DNA of 64,000 nt. Origin: Virgibacillus_O sediminis. GTDB taxonomy: Bacteria; Bacillota; Bacilli; Bacillales; Amphibacillaceae. Made by a program: the position numbers and the translations under genes. The stretch lies in the NCBI RefSeq assembly GCF_042643265.1, contig NZ_JBHRRZ010000008.1:67147-131146 (forward strand). The letters are read 5' to 3'. Numbering within the stretch: position 1 is the stretch's first letter; the number at the start of each line of letters is the position of its first letter. This document shows positions 1-8,207 of the stretch, piece by piece. The notes below the pieces were generated by a model. The model saw only the letters and a program-made list of their open reading frames with translations. It searched no databases and was not told where the DNA came from.

Positions 1-168
1 TGAGTTTTTGAAATAAGAGATATTGCTTGAATCAATACAGAGGTCCAAAAGTTTAGGGATCCTCTTGAAGAACTAAATTCCACTGTTTGTATTGAATATT
101 GGCTCCAAGGAGATTTTTACAATCCAGTTTCTACTGATATTGTAAATCATATGGCGACTATACTATAG
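1..168 (+). pseudogene. Possible 3' remnant of a gene entering from the left
   Basis: Frame 1 is open from 31 to a TAG at 166-168 and encodes about 45 residues ending near MATIL. All three forward frames contain a stop within the first 54 bases (for example TGA at 28-30 in frame 1), so an intact gene cannot read in from the left. The stop lies just before a strong terminator, which is where a real gene end would be. The tail loosely resembles the end of a LysR-type substrate-binding domain, but this is weak. It may equally be non-coding. Confidence 0.25.
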
Positions 169-175
169 TTGCAAA

Positions 176-207
176 AGACTGCCGAGAAACCCTCGGCAGT
201 CTATTTA
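176..207 (+). terminator. Rho-independent terminator
   Basis: An 11-bp perfect stem (AGACTGCCGAG, 176-186, with its complement at 192-202) closes a five-base loop and is followed by a short T-rich stretch. It lies eight bases after the TAG at 168, so it would end the transcript entering from the left. Confidence 0.7.
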
Positions 208-317
208 ACTATCAAATGGCTCTAACATAATAGCAGTGATTCTATCTTAGGTAAGGAAATGATTCACTCTAATTTATCTAAATATTTTGATATGTGGAAA
301 TGAGAAAGGGAGGCGAA

Positions 318-1373
318 ATGATAAATATGACACGGATCACTTTAGTATTTACTATGGTATTGTCAGTTCTAGTCATCATAGGATGCACATCAGAAAGCTC
401 CTTAGGCGAAGCAGAAGAGCAGGTTGAGCGGGAAGAAGTTTCTGGGGAAGAAACTAAAGAATTAAATAACGATGGAGTGGACGAAGAAGCTGATAGTGCC
501 AGTAATCCAGAAGAAACCCAGGATATACCAGATGGTTTTAGAGTGACTGCAATTGGAGCAGGATCGCCTACTACTTATAATACAAAATCCTGGCCAGCTA
601 CTCTCGTTCAGTATCAGGACAAATATTTTTTAGTTGATTGTGGCGGTGGATGTACGAATGGGATAGCAAAAGCTGGTGTAAGGCCATCCGATATAGATAA
701 TATCTTATTTTCTCATCATCATGCCGACCATAATTCTGATTTTCTAACCATTCTAATAGCCGGATGGGCAACAGATAGTCCAAGGCCAAAATTAAACTTA
801 GTTGGAACTGAAGGTACAAAAGCAGTATATGATTTTGCAATTGATTTTTATAAAGAAGATATCCAATATCGCATTGATGCCGGTTTTACAACCCCACAGG
901 GAATCATCGATAATGTGGAATTGAAAGAAGTGGAGGGTGGAGAACAATTTGAACTGGATGGAGTCAAAATTTCTACGATTGAAGTACCACACTCTATTAA
1001 AACCGTAGCTTATAAATTTGAGGCTGGTGGAAAGTCAGTAGTGATCACTGGAGATACAGAATTCAGTGAAGATCTTATTGAATTCTCAAAAGATACGGAT
1101 TTAGTGGTTATGGATGGAATGTTGACGGAAGTAAAAGAAGATGACCCTTCTTATAGTATGTTTCAAAAGCTGAAACCTAATTTATCAAGGGCACATATGA
1201 CGTTAGAGGAAATTGGAAAAACAGCAGCAGAAGGAAATTATAAACAAATGGTGCTAACCCATTTGTTTAATGGAGAAATGGATAAAGAACTTACAACAGA
1301 AGTGTTAAGGAAACAGGGGTATGAAGGGGAAGTGATTATTGCAGAATCTCTAAAAGCCTATGAAGTCGATTAA
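318..1373 (+). CDS. Secreted lipoprotein with metallo-beta-lactamase fold
   Basis: 351 residues. A hydrophobic signal segment ends in a lipobox (VIIGC), so the protein should be lipid-anchored outside the membrane, followed by a Glu/Asp-rich linker of about 50 residues. The hydrolase domain has the metal motif SHHHADHNSD, a later GDT and a C-terminal THL histidine, as in RNase Z- and arylsulfatase-like members of the metallo-beta-lactamase superfamily. The start at 318 is chosen because GGGAGG lies five bases upstream; an ATG at 294 has no ribosome site. The substrate is unknown. It precedes the aromatic-acid carrier but a gap of about 190 bases makes a shared operon uncertain. Confidence 0.8.
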   Translation: MINMTRITLVFTMVLSVLVIIGCTSESSLGEAEEQVEREEVSGEETKELNNDGVDEEADSASNPEETQDIPDGFRVTAIGAGSPTTYNTKSWPATLVQYQDKYFLVDCGGGCTNGIAKAGVRPSDIDNILFSHHHADHNSDFLTILIAGWATDSPRPKLNLVGTEGTKAVYDFAIDFYKEDIQYRIDAGFTTPQGIIDNVELKEVEGGEQFELDGVKISTIEVPHSIKTVAYKFEAGGKSVVITGDTEFSEDLIEFSKDTDLVVMDGMLTEVKEDDPSYSMFQKLKPNLSRAHMTLEEIGKTAAEGNYKQMVLTHLFNGEMDKELTTEVLRKQGYEGEVIIAESLKAYEVD

Positions 1374-1564
1374 TTTAAAGGCTGTCAGTGTAAGTTGATA
1401 TTAGGTGATGGTAAGGCTTAGAAAACAGACATTATTAAAAATAACACTTATAGAGCTTAGTCTCCGCAGAAATTTTGTAATATTGGTAACATTCCGTAGG
1501 CAGTTAACATTGGTCACCTAAAAATCTCCTAATAATAGGGGATAAATTTGAAAGGGTGTTTAAT

Positions 1565-2809
1565 ATGGGAGAAGGAAAATTTTGGAACTATGAGAATAAA
1601 ATTGTTACGCTCTTTTTCTTCTCAGTTGGATTTGTATTTTTTGATCGACTGGCTATCAACTATCTTATTCCTTTTATGCAAAACGATTTTAGTCTGACCA
1701 ATACTCAAATCGGTTTAATTGGATCGGCCTTAGCCATCACTTGGGCAATCTCTGGACCGTTGGTAGGTTATCTATCTGACAAGGTTAATGCCAAAAGAAA
1801 TATTTTGATCATCTCCATTTTGCTATTTTCTGTTGTATCCCTTATGCATGGACTGGTCGCAACATTTGGGTTATTACTTGTATTGCGTTTACTAATGGGT
1901 TTACTAGAAGGTCCTATTATACCTATTACACAATCCGTTCTAGCGGTTGAATCATCCGAAAAACGCCGGGGTTTCAATTTGGGATTCTCGATGAATACAG
2001 CTCAAGGTGTATTCGGGGGATTTTTAGCCCCGCTAATCATTGTTGCGTTGGCTAACGCTTTTGATTGGCGTACTGCGTTTTACTTAACGATTATTCCAGG
2101 GCTTATCTTAGCTTTCTTTATTTGGAGATATATGAAGGAGCCGAAAACAGATGATAAAACTGTCATTTCCCCTGCTGCGGAAGGGCAAAAAATGGGCATC
2201 AAACAAGTCATGGGTAACAGAAATATCTTGTTATCCATCATAATTTTTAGTTGTTTTATGGTTTATTTGATGTCTTTTCAGATTTTCGGGCCTGTCTTTC
2301 TTGTCAACGGGAAAGGCTTATCAGAAAGTGCAATGAGTATAGTAATGGCTGGATTCGGTGCGGGAACCGCCATTTTAGGATTTGTTGTCCCAGCTATTTC
2401 TGACCGTATTGGTCGTAAGCCGGCAACACTTATTTTTGGGTTTCTCTCCCTATTTTCTCCGATTGTCGTGTTAATGTTCGATTCAGTAGCATTGATGTCT
2501 GTATTAGTGTTTATATTTTCAGCAGGGATGGGTGTAGGTGGTTTAGCAATGTCTGTTATCCCAACAGAATCCGTTCCAGCACAATATGGTGGATTTGCGG
2601 TAGGAATAACGATTGGTATAGGGGAAATCTTTGGCGGGGTTCTCAACCCTGTATTTAGTGGAATGGCTGCGGATGCTTGGGGGCTTGCTGCACCACTAAT
2701 GATTGCCTCATCGGCAGCATTTACCGGCTTTTTATTCTCTCTATTTCTAAGAGAAACAGCACCAGCTAAGCTTCGAGCAAACAAAGAAAAAGTAGAAAAG
2801 CTAGCATAA
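1565..2809 (+). CDS. MFS transporter, probably aromatic-acid/proton symporter
   Basis: 414 residues with about 12 hydrophobic segments. Major-facilitator signatures are visible: the loop 2-3 motif GYLSDKVNAKR and its second-half counterpart SDRIGRKPA, and an RxxxGxxEGP-like stretch in TM4. The start is the ATG at 1565, eight bases after AAAGGG; a GTG at 1556 lies inside the ribosome site. It converges with an IclR regulator across a shared terminator, and 1.2 kb further on begins a complete 3-hydroxybenzoate/gentisate pathway. Uptake of 3-hydroxybenzoate, gentisate or a similar acid is therefore the best guess. The family covers many organic anions, so substrate is inferred from context only. 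Confidence 0.8.
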   Translation: MGEGKFWNYENKIVTLFFFSVGFVFFDRLAINYLIPFMQNDFSLTNTQIGLIGSALAITWAISGPLVGYLSDKVNAKRNILIISILLFSVVSLMHGLVATFGLLLVLRLLMGLLEGPIIPITQSVLAVESSEKRRGFNLGFSMNTAQGVFGGFLAPLIIVALANAFDWRTAFYLTIIPGLILAFFIWRYMKEPKTDDKTVISPAAEGQKMGIKQVMGNRNILLSIIIFSCFMVYLMSFQIFGPVFLVNGKGLSESAMSIVMAGFGAGTAILGFVVPAISDRIGRKPATLIFGFLSLFSPIVVLMFDSVALMSVLVFIFSAGMGVGGLAMSVIPTESVPAQYGGFAVGITIGIGEIFGGVLNPVFSGMAADAWGLAAPLMIASSAAFTGFLFSLFLRETAPAKLRANKEKVEKLA

Positions 2810-2832
2810 TATCCAGCTGGATAAGGGTAAAG

Positions 2833-2868
2833 AGGTATACCAACACCTGCTTTGGTATACCTTTTTAA
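2833..2868. terminator. Terminator between convergent genes
   Basis: An 11-bp stem (AGGTATACCAA at 2833-2843 with its complement at 2852-2862) is followed by TTTTT on the plus strand. It lies between the stop of the MFS gene and the stop of the minus-strand IclR gene and probably serves the plus strand mainly. Confidence 0.75.
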
Positions 2869-2880
2869 TGTTTTACTGCA

Positions 2881-3612
2881 TTAAAATTCCATTGATATTT
2901 CTGCTTGCATTTGTTGTAGATATCGGCTAAGTGGGTCATCAATTGTTCGAGGAATATCTGAAGAGAATCCCGCAACCGTGATGATCCCAATTAACTCCAT
3001 GGAATAGTCCATAATCGGAATAGAAACGGAGGACGCTTCAGCTATTAAAGGTGCTCTTGCAAAAGCAATTTTCTCCTTGCGTATCCTTTGAATTTCCTCT
3101 GTATCTTGAATGATCGAAGAAGCGTAATTCACTCTCCACTTTTTTGATTTCTGACTATCTGCGAATAGATAAAATATCTTTCCAGACGAAGAATTCGGCG
3201 GAAGTAATGTTCCAATTTCCGCACCAATATTCAATATTTGATTGGAACGATTAATTTTGGCAATGACTGGTCCGTTATAAGTTGGTACAGAAAATAGTGC
3301 GGAATTTTTCGTGTGTTCGCTGATAGATCGTAAATATGGTGTGATCATTGCTAGTATATCCTGGTTGCCCATGGCTGTCATACCGTATTTGATCAACTTG
3401 GATCCCAGGTAATACAATCCAGTATTCGAATCCCGGTAAATCCAATCATCTTGAATTAAGGTATTGATATATTTATATAAATTACTTTTGGTAATAGTTG
3501 TCTTTTCTTGGATTTCAGTGATCTTCAATGGCCTCTTCTCTTGAGCTAAGACATCTAAAATCGACATTCCAATTCTTAGAGATTGAATCGTATCCCTGCT
3601 TTTTTTCTCCAT
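2881..3612 (-). CDS. IclR-family transcriptional regulator
   Basis: 243 residues. The N-terminal winged helix (about residues 8-70, including LKITEIQEKTTITKSNLYKY) is followed by the IclR effector-binding domain with the usual run near LPPNSSSGKIF and a C-terminal segment SVSIPIMDYSMELIGIITVAG. An AGGAG site lies eight bases before the ATG. It points away from the gentisate genes across a 404-base divergent region and is the obvious local regulator of the aromatic-acid genes, probably sensing the substrate or a ring-cleavage intermediate. That role is inferred from position and from known IclR regulators of aromatic pathways. Confidence 0.85.
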   Translation of the reverse strand: MEKKSRDTIQSLRIGMSILDVLAQEKRPLKITEIQEKTTITKSNLYKYINTLIQDDWIYRDSNTGLYYLGSKLIKYGMTAMGNQDILAMITPYLRSISEHTKNSALFSVPTYNGPVIAKINRSNQILNIGAEIGTLLPPNSSSGKIFYLFADSQKSKKWRVNYASSIIQDTEEIQRIRKEKIAFARAPLIAEASSVSIPIMDYSMELIGIITVAGFSSDIPRTIDDPLSRYLQQMQAEISMEF

Positions 3613-4016
3613 ATTTATTTCTCCTCTTATTCTTTTAATTATTATTTTCTATAATTTTAATATTTTATTGGGAAAATTGATAGGCCTGCTATTCAGCAGT
3701 GAATATATCACGGGTTTCTCAGTAGTTTCTTCAATTACAAAACAGCCAAAATTCCAGGTGAAGCCTTATTTCTTCTAGATAATTTATTAGGCAAATTAAT
3801 TATTTCTGACAATTTGCACATTGACATTAGTTTATATTCTGACCTATAATATTATATATAATATAACTGTGTATCACAATAGTGGAATTAATAAAAGTTA
3901 AGGTAGGTGATTTTACTGTAAAAATAATGGAGGATTTACAACTTAGTGAGTGTAGAAAGGGACATAAACGGGGTTCAGACAAAACCTAAATTCTTAAAAA
4001 CAAAAGGGAGAATTCG
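3613..4016. promoter_or_regulatory. Divergent control region with sigma-A promoter
   Basis: This 404-base AT-rich region separates the IclR gene from the gentisate operon. A near-consensus sigma-A promoter faces right: TTGACA at 3821-3826 and TATAAT at 3845-3850 with an 18-base spacer. Transcription would start near 3858 and give a leader of about 160 bases. No clear long palindrome for IclR was found. The direction fits expression of the FAH gene and those after it. Confidence 0.65.
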
Positions 4017-4967
4017 ATGAGACTTATTACATTTACTGTAGATGGTTATTCAAGAGTCGGAGCAATTGTTGAAGAGAATAAAGTAGTAGATCTTAATCAT
4101 GCATATCAAGCCCAATTGCAAAGGGAAGGAAAATATCGCTATGAGCAAATTGCAGAGGCTTTTGTTCCGTCTAAAATGGAAGCGTTTTTACAAGGTGGGA
4201 ATGAAAGTATCGATATAGCCCGGAAAGCCGTTGATTTTGCATTAGGAAATCAAACTTCCTCTGAGCACAAATTAGTTTATAGCAAAAACGAAGTAAAAGT
4301 GGAAGCCCCATTATCTAAACCTGGAAAAATGATTTGTGTGGGCCATAATTATCGGGAACATATTTTGGAAATGGGCCGGGAGTTGCCATCCAATCCCGTA
4401 GTTTTTGCCAAATTTGCAAACACTATAGTCGGTCCCGAAGATGATATTCCGCACTACCCGATATCTGAACAACTGGATTATGAAGCGGAATTTGCTTTTG
4501 TAGTGGGAAGTCAGGCTCGTAATGTTTCAGAGGATGATGCATTGGATTATGTGGCTGGTTATACGATCGTAAACGATGTCACTTATCGGGATATTCAACG
4601 GCGTACCCTTCAATGGCTACAAGGGAAAGCAGTGGAAGGCAGTGCTCCAATGGGTCCGTGGCTAGTTACTTCTGATGAACTAACTGATCCTTCCGGCTTA
4701 GAAATTGTGCTTACGGTAAACGGGGAAGAACGCCAACGTTCGAATACGAGAAATTTAGTATTTACCGTTCAAAAGCTTGTTGCTTTCCTATCTAACCTAA
4801 TGACGCTAGAGCCTGGTGATATTGTTCTTACGGGCACTCCAGGCGGTGTAGGTTTCGCACGTGATCCACAAGTATTCTTGAAAGACGGAGACGTTGTCAA
4901 AATTGAAGTGGACAATGTTGGAACACTTGAAAATAAAGTAGCATTGCAAAAAGGAGTAGAAGCATAA
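4017..4967 (+). CDS. Fumarylacetoacetate hydrolase family; probable fumarylpyruvate hydrolase
   Basis: 316 residues. The FAH fold is clear in the C-terminal two thirds: VGHNYREH near 108-115, metal ligands E156 and E158 in LDYEAEF and D187 in VNDVT, and LEPGDIVLTGTPGGVG near the end. The N-terminal 90 residues form the usual cap domain. In the gentisate pathway such enzymes split fumarylpyruvate into fumarate and pyruvate, which fits the following isomerase and dioxygenase genes. AAAGGGAG precedes the ATG and the next gene starts three bases after the stop. The family also includes other acylpyruvases and decarboxylase/isomerases, so the exact substrate rests on context. Confidence 0.85.
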   Translation: MRLITFTVDGYSRVGAIVEENKVVDLNHAYQAQLQREGKYRYEQIAEAFVPSKMEAFLQGGNESIDIARKAVDFALGNQTSSEHKLVYSKNEVKVEAPLSKPGKMICVGHNYREHILEMGRELPSNPVVFAKFANTIVGPEDDIPHYPISEQLDYEAEFAFVVGSQARNVSEDDALDYVAGYTIVNDVTYRDIQRRTLQWLQGKAVEGSAPMGPWLVTSDELTDPSGLEIVLTVNGEERQRSNTRNLVFTVQKLVAFLSNLMTLEPGDIVLTGTPGGVGFARDPQVFLKDGDVVKIEVDNVGTLENKVALQKGVEA

Positions 4968-4969
4968 AA

Positions 4970-5476
4970 ATGGCAAATTCAAAGGCAGAGAGTTATATCG
5001 AATCTATTAACAGTTCACTAGATAAAATTGTGGCTACTGTCAATGATTTATCCGAAGACACGATCCGCTGGAAACCATCGGAAGAGGAATGGTCTATTTT
5101 ACAAATCTTATCTCATGTATGGGAATCTACGAATTACTGGTTAGGAGAGTTAGAGACGATCCTCGAAACTCCAGGTTCTGAATGGGGGAGAGGATTACAA
5201 AATCCAAAACGATTAGCAGCAGTTGAAAAACCAGAAGAATTAAAAGTTGACGAGGCTATTACGGTAGTGGAAGAACTCAAAGAAAAGGTAACAAATCGAA
5301 TATCAAAAGTAAGGGACGATAGGTTAAAAGAAGAAAACCCCCACCGGAACTTTGAAAAATTTGGAAACCAGCCAGTATCCTTCTTAATCGAACATTTTTT
5401 AGTAGAACATATTGAAGGACACTACGGGCAAATACAACGCAACCTCAGCAAGTTAAGCAGCAAAAGTGCTAATTAA
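4970..5476 (+). CDS. DinB-fold protein; probable thiol-dependent maleylpyruvate isomerase
   Basis: 168 residues with the four-helix DinB/YfiT layout. The metal triad is visible as H49 (ILSHVWE) and the pair H147-x3-H151 (EHIEGHYGQ). In actinobacteria a DinB-fold enzyme uses mycothiol to isomerise maleylpyruvate to fumarylpyruvate. Here the gene lies exactly between the hydrolase and the gentisate dioxygenase, supplying the step otherwise missing from the cluster. Bacilli make bacillithiol rather than mycothiol, so bacillithiol may be the cofactor; that is inference. Other DinB proteins are thiol S-transferases or have no known role. Confidence 0.75.
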   Translation: MANSKAESYIESINSSLDKIVATVNDLSEDTIRWKPSEEEWSILQILSHVWESTNYWLGELETILETPGSEWGRGLQNPKRLAAVEKPEELKVDEAITVVEELKEKVTNRISKVRDDRLKEENPHRNFEKFGNQPVSFLIEHFLVEHIEGHYGQIQRNLSKLSSKSAN

Positions 5477-5735
5477 AAGTGAGAGATTAGATACTTAACT
5501 GTATCGCGAAAGAAGGCGGCTTAAGATGCTTGTTGGCCTCCGTCCCGGACAAACGGGATTTCTGCGGACAACTTCCTCGATAGAAATGCTTTCCTTGAAA
5601 GTAATTTTAGCGGGAGGTGTAAGCTAAGTTATTCTCCGGGACGGTAGATTGAGGCCGGCATATGTACCGTATAACTGCAATGCTTTTACAAGCGAAGGTT
5701 TTCGAAAAAAGCCTAAATAAAAAGGAGTTTTTCTA
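5477..5735. repeat. Long imperfect palindrome in the gentisate operon
   Basis: The 259-base gap between the isomerase and dioxygenase genes contains a hairpin of about 124 bases, 5534-5657. The outer arms are GGCCTCCGTCCCGG (5535-5548) and its complement at 5636-5656, the latter with a seven-base insertion. Inner segments around 5570-5585 and 5611-5624, and 5585-5594 with 5596-5606, also pair imperfectly. The stretch looks more GC-rich than its surroundings and has no coding frame. It resembles the palindromic intergenic repeats of Bacillaceae genomes; whether it is dispersed cannot be judged here, as no second copy was seen in this window. Confidence 0.5.
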
Positions 5736-6848
5736 ATGGTTGAAAAGGCAAATTTTCTTCAAGACAAAGATGTAAGGGATTTCACTAAGGACATTCAGCA
5801 GTATAACCTTGGACCATTATGGGAAGCAATTCCAGAAGTAATGAATAAAAACCCAGAACCTCATGCAAATGCTTACTTATGGTCAAGTGAACTAATCGAA
5901 AAGAAACTAATGGAAGCAGCAGAAATCTTCACCCCGGAACGGGGAGGAGAACGTCGGGCCATTTATTTCCAAAACCCTGGCTTAACCTATCGTAATCCAT
6001 GGGGCCATGTTTCCACTACACAGACATTATATGCTGCTGTTCAAATGCTTTTACCTGGTGAAGAAGCGCCGTCCCATCGACATACACAAAGTGCTCTCCG
6101 TTTTATTACAGAAGGAGAAGGCGCTTATACCATTGTACAAGGGGAACGGATTTTTATGGAAGAAGGAGATTTCCTCACCACTCCTAAAAATCTATGGCAT
6201 GGTCATGGACACCTAGGTGACAAGCGAATGATTTGGATGGATGCGTTGGATATCCCGACGATTTACAATATTGGCGGAACGTTTTTTGAGCCATATGAAG
6301 CAGGATTGCAACAACCAAATGTTCCGGATAACTTCTCTGAAAAAAGGTATAGAGGTGGAATGGTTCGTCCGGTTGGAGATGAAAAATTCGATGTTGCACC
6401 ATTAGCAAACTATAAATGGAGCCGTACGCTGGATGCAATTAACGGGCTAATGGAATTTCCTCCAGATCCAAACCATGGATATGCAGTAGATTATATTAAC
6501 CCAACAACTGGGAAATCTGCCAACCCAACGATGGGTACACGAATGCAGTTTCTTCCAAAGGACTTTGGTACGAAAGCACTGCGTCATACACATTCAACCA
6601 TTTATCATGCGTATAAAGGATCTGGCTATACGATTATTAATGGCGTCAGGTTCGATTGGAAAGCTGGCGACTATTTCGTAGTGCCAAACTGGGCATGGTA
6701 TGAGCATATACCAGCTGAAGATTCTTACCTTTTTTCTGTAAATGATATTCCTATAATGAATCGGTTTGAACTAGAAAGAGAAGAAAAGTATGAGAAAAAC
6801 AACGGCCACCAAACGGTAACTGGAGAATTTGAACCGGACTTTAGATGA
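5736..6848 (+). CDS. Gentisate 1,2-dioxygenase
   Basis: 370 residues, the usual length. Two cupin domains are present. The N-terminal one carries the Fe(II) ligands H114 and H116 in PSHRHTQSALRF and a later histidine in WHGHGH (155-159), with the hallmark EGEGAYTIVQGE. The C-terminal one includes ALRHTHSTIYHAYKGSG and an AGDYFVVP turn. The enzyme opens gentisate between C1 and C2 with oxygen to give maleylpyruvate. AAAAGGAG lies before the ATG. It sits between the isomerase and the monooxygenase that makes gentisate. Confidence 0.93.
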   Translation: MVEKANFLQDKDVRDFTKDIQQYNLGPLWEAIPEVMNKNPEPHANAYLWSSELIEKKLMEAAEIFTPERGGERRAIYFQNPGLTYRNPWGHVSTTQTLYAAVQMLLPGEEAPSHRHTQSALRFITEGEGAYTIVQGERIFMEEGDFLTTPKNLWHGHGHLGDKRMIWMDALDIPTIYNIGGTFFEPYEAGLQQPNVPDNFSEKRYRGGMVRPVGDEKFDVAPLANYKWSRTLDAINGLMEFPPDPNHGYAVDYINPTTGKSANPTMGTRMQFLPKDFGTKALRHTHSTIYHAYKGSGYTIINGVRFDWKAGDYFVVPNWAWYEHIPAEDSYLFSVNDIPIMNRFELEREEKYEKNNGHQTVTGEFEPDFR

Positions 6849-6913
6849 GGCTTCCAGGGGAAATATATATGCTTTGTTTTCCAACTATTACACACTCAAG
6901 GGGAGGAAAGAAA

Positions 6914-8125
6914 ATGATAAACAGTAAAGAAAATCCGATCATCGTTGTTGGTGGAGGAATTGGTGGCTTAGCAACCGCACTTGGCCTCGCACAAGCCGAT
7001 AGATATGTAAAAGTACTGGAACAAGCTCCAGAATTTGGCGAGGTAGGAGCGGGAATTCAGCTTGCAGCGAATGCAACAAATGTTTTACAAAAATTAGGGG
7101 TAATGGATAAAGTCAGTGAAGTTTCTGTTTTTCCAAAACGCTTGGTTTTAATGGATGCGTTTACAGGTGAGGAACTATCCGCATTGAATATCGATGAATT
7201 ATATAGAGAAAGGTATGGTGCGCCGTATGTTGTACTGCATCGTACCGATCTTCAAAAAACACTTATTGATGCATGTGAAAACCATCCGAAAATAGAACTA
7301 CTGACAAACCAAGAAATTACCAATGCTGAAAATAATGATGACTCTGTACAAGTATTTACGGCGGCAGGTGAATCCTACACAGGCTCAGCGGTAATTGGCG
7401 CTGACGGATTGTGGTCAAAGACACGTAAACTATTTGTCGACGACCAACCAGTATGCTCTGAATATGTAGCCTATCGGGGAGCAATTCCAATGGAAGAAGT
7501 AGCAAATGCGAATGTTGGGGATCCAGAAGATGTTTATATGTTTATTGGCCCAAACATGCATGTCGTTCAATATCCGGTAAGACGTGGGGAGTTATATAAT
7601 CAGGTTGTCGTGTTCAAGAGCAGCCAATACAGAAAAGAAATTGAACATACAGACCAGTGGGGAACACCAGAAGAAATGGACGAAGTATTCAAAGATACAT
7701 GTGACCGAGTGAAAACAGCTATTTCTTATATTTCCAGGCAGAAAAGATGGCCAATGTACGATAGGGATCCAATCGAGAATTGGACACAAGGAAATATTAC
7801 CTTAATGGGAGATGCTGCACATCCGATGCTTCAATATTTGGCACAGGGGGCTTGCCAAGCATTAGAAGATGCAGGATACCTAGCGGATGTTGTTAGACAG
7901 CACGGCGATAACTACAGTGAAGCATTTAGAAAATATCAAAAAGAACGTCAGCCACGAACTGCTTATGTACAGACCAGTGCAAGAAAATGGGGAGAAATTA
8001 TCCATGCTACTGATCCTATTATGACACTGCTGCGTAATAAGATTTTAGAAAATCGAACAGATAAAGATTACAAATATGTTGATCAGTACCATGGCTATAA
8101 TAAAGTATTGGAAAAGGTTAATTAA
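6914..8125 (+). CDS. FAD monooxygenase, probable 3-hydroxybenzoate 6-hydroxylase
   Basis: 403 residues of a class A flavoprotein hydroxylase. The dinucleotide-binding motif GGGIGG (13-18) is followed by LEQAPEFGEVGAGIQL, a DG motif in IGADGLWSKTR, and GDAAHP (299-304) with YLAQGACQALEDA. This combination is typical of 3-hydroxybenzoate 6-monooxygenase and salicylate hydroxylase relatives. Placement next to gentisate dioxygenase favours NADH-dependent conversion of 3-hydroxybenzoate to gentisate. The start at 6914 has GGGAGGAAAG upstream; an ATG at 6845 overlaps the previous stop and lacks a ribosome site. Salicylate 5-hydroxylation is less likely because no ferredoxin partners are present. 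Confidence 0.85.
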   Translation: MINSKENPIIVVGGGIGGLATALGLAQADRYVKVLEQAPEFGEVGAGIQLAANATNVLQKLGVMDKVSEVSVFPKRLVLMDAFTGEELSALNIDELYRERYGAPYVVLHRTDLQKTLIDACENHPKIELLTNQEITNAENNDDSVQVFTAAGESYTGSAVIGADGLWSKTRKLFVDDQPVCSEYVAYRGAIPMEEVANANVGDPEDVYMFIGPNMHVVQYPVRRGELYNQVVVFKSSQYRKEIEHTDQWGTPEEMDEVFKDTCDRVKTAISYISRQKRWPMYDRDPIENWTQGNITLMGDAAHPMLQYLAQGACQALEDAGYLADVVRQHGDNYSEAFRKYQKERQPRTAYVQTSARKWGEIIHATDPIMTLLRNKILENRTDKDYKYVDQYHGYNKVLEKVN

Positions 8126-8140
8126 AGGTGAATATTAGAC

Positions 8141-8176
8141 AAAAAACAATAGAGGAGATTTCCTTTATTGTTTTTT
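8141..8176 (+). terminator. Terminator between catabolic genes and TRAP genes
   Basis: A hairpin pairs AAAACAATAGAGGA with TCCTTTATTGTTTT around a short loop and ends in a T run (8169-8176). It lies 15 bases after the monooxygenase stop and before the TRAP binding-protein gene, so it probably limits read-through rather than fully separating the genes. Confidence 0.65.
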
Positions 8177-8207
8177 GCCAGATATTTTTCATGATAGGAG
8201 GAAGTTT

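Noticed and set aside
2278..2784. 168-codon minus-strand frame inside the MFS gene
   Set aside because: Complete overlap with a clear transporter gene and Thr/Ile/Asn-rich translation typical of an antisense shadow.
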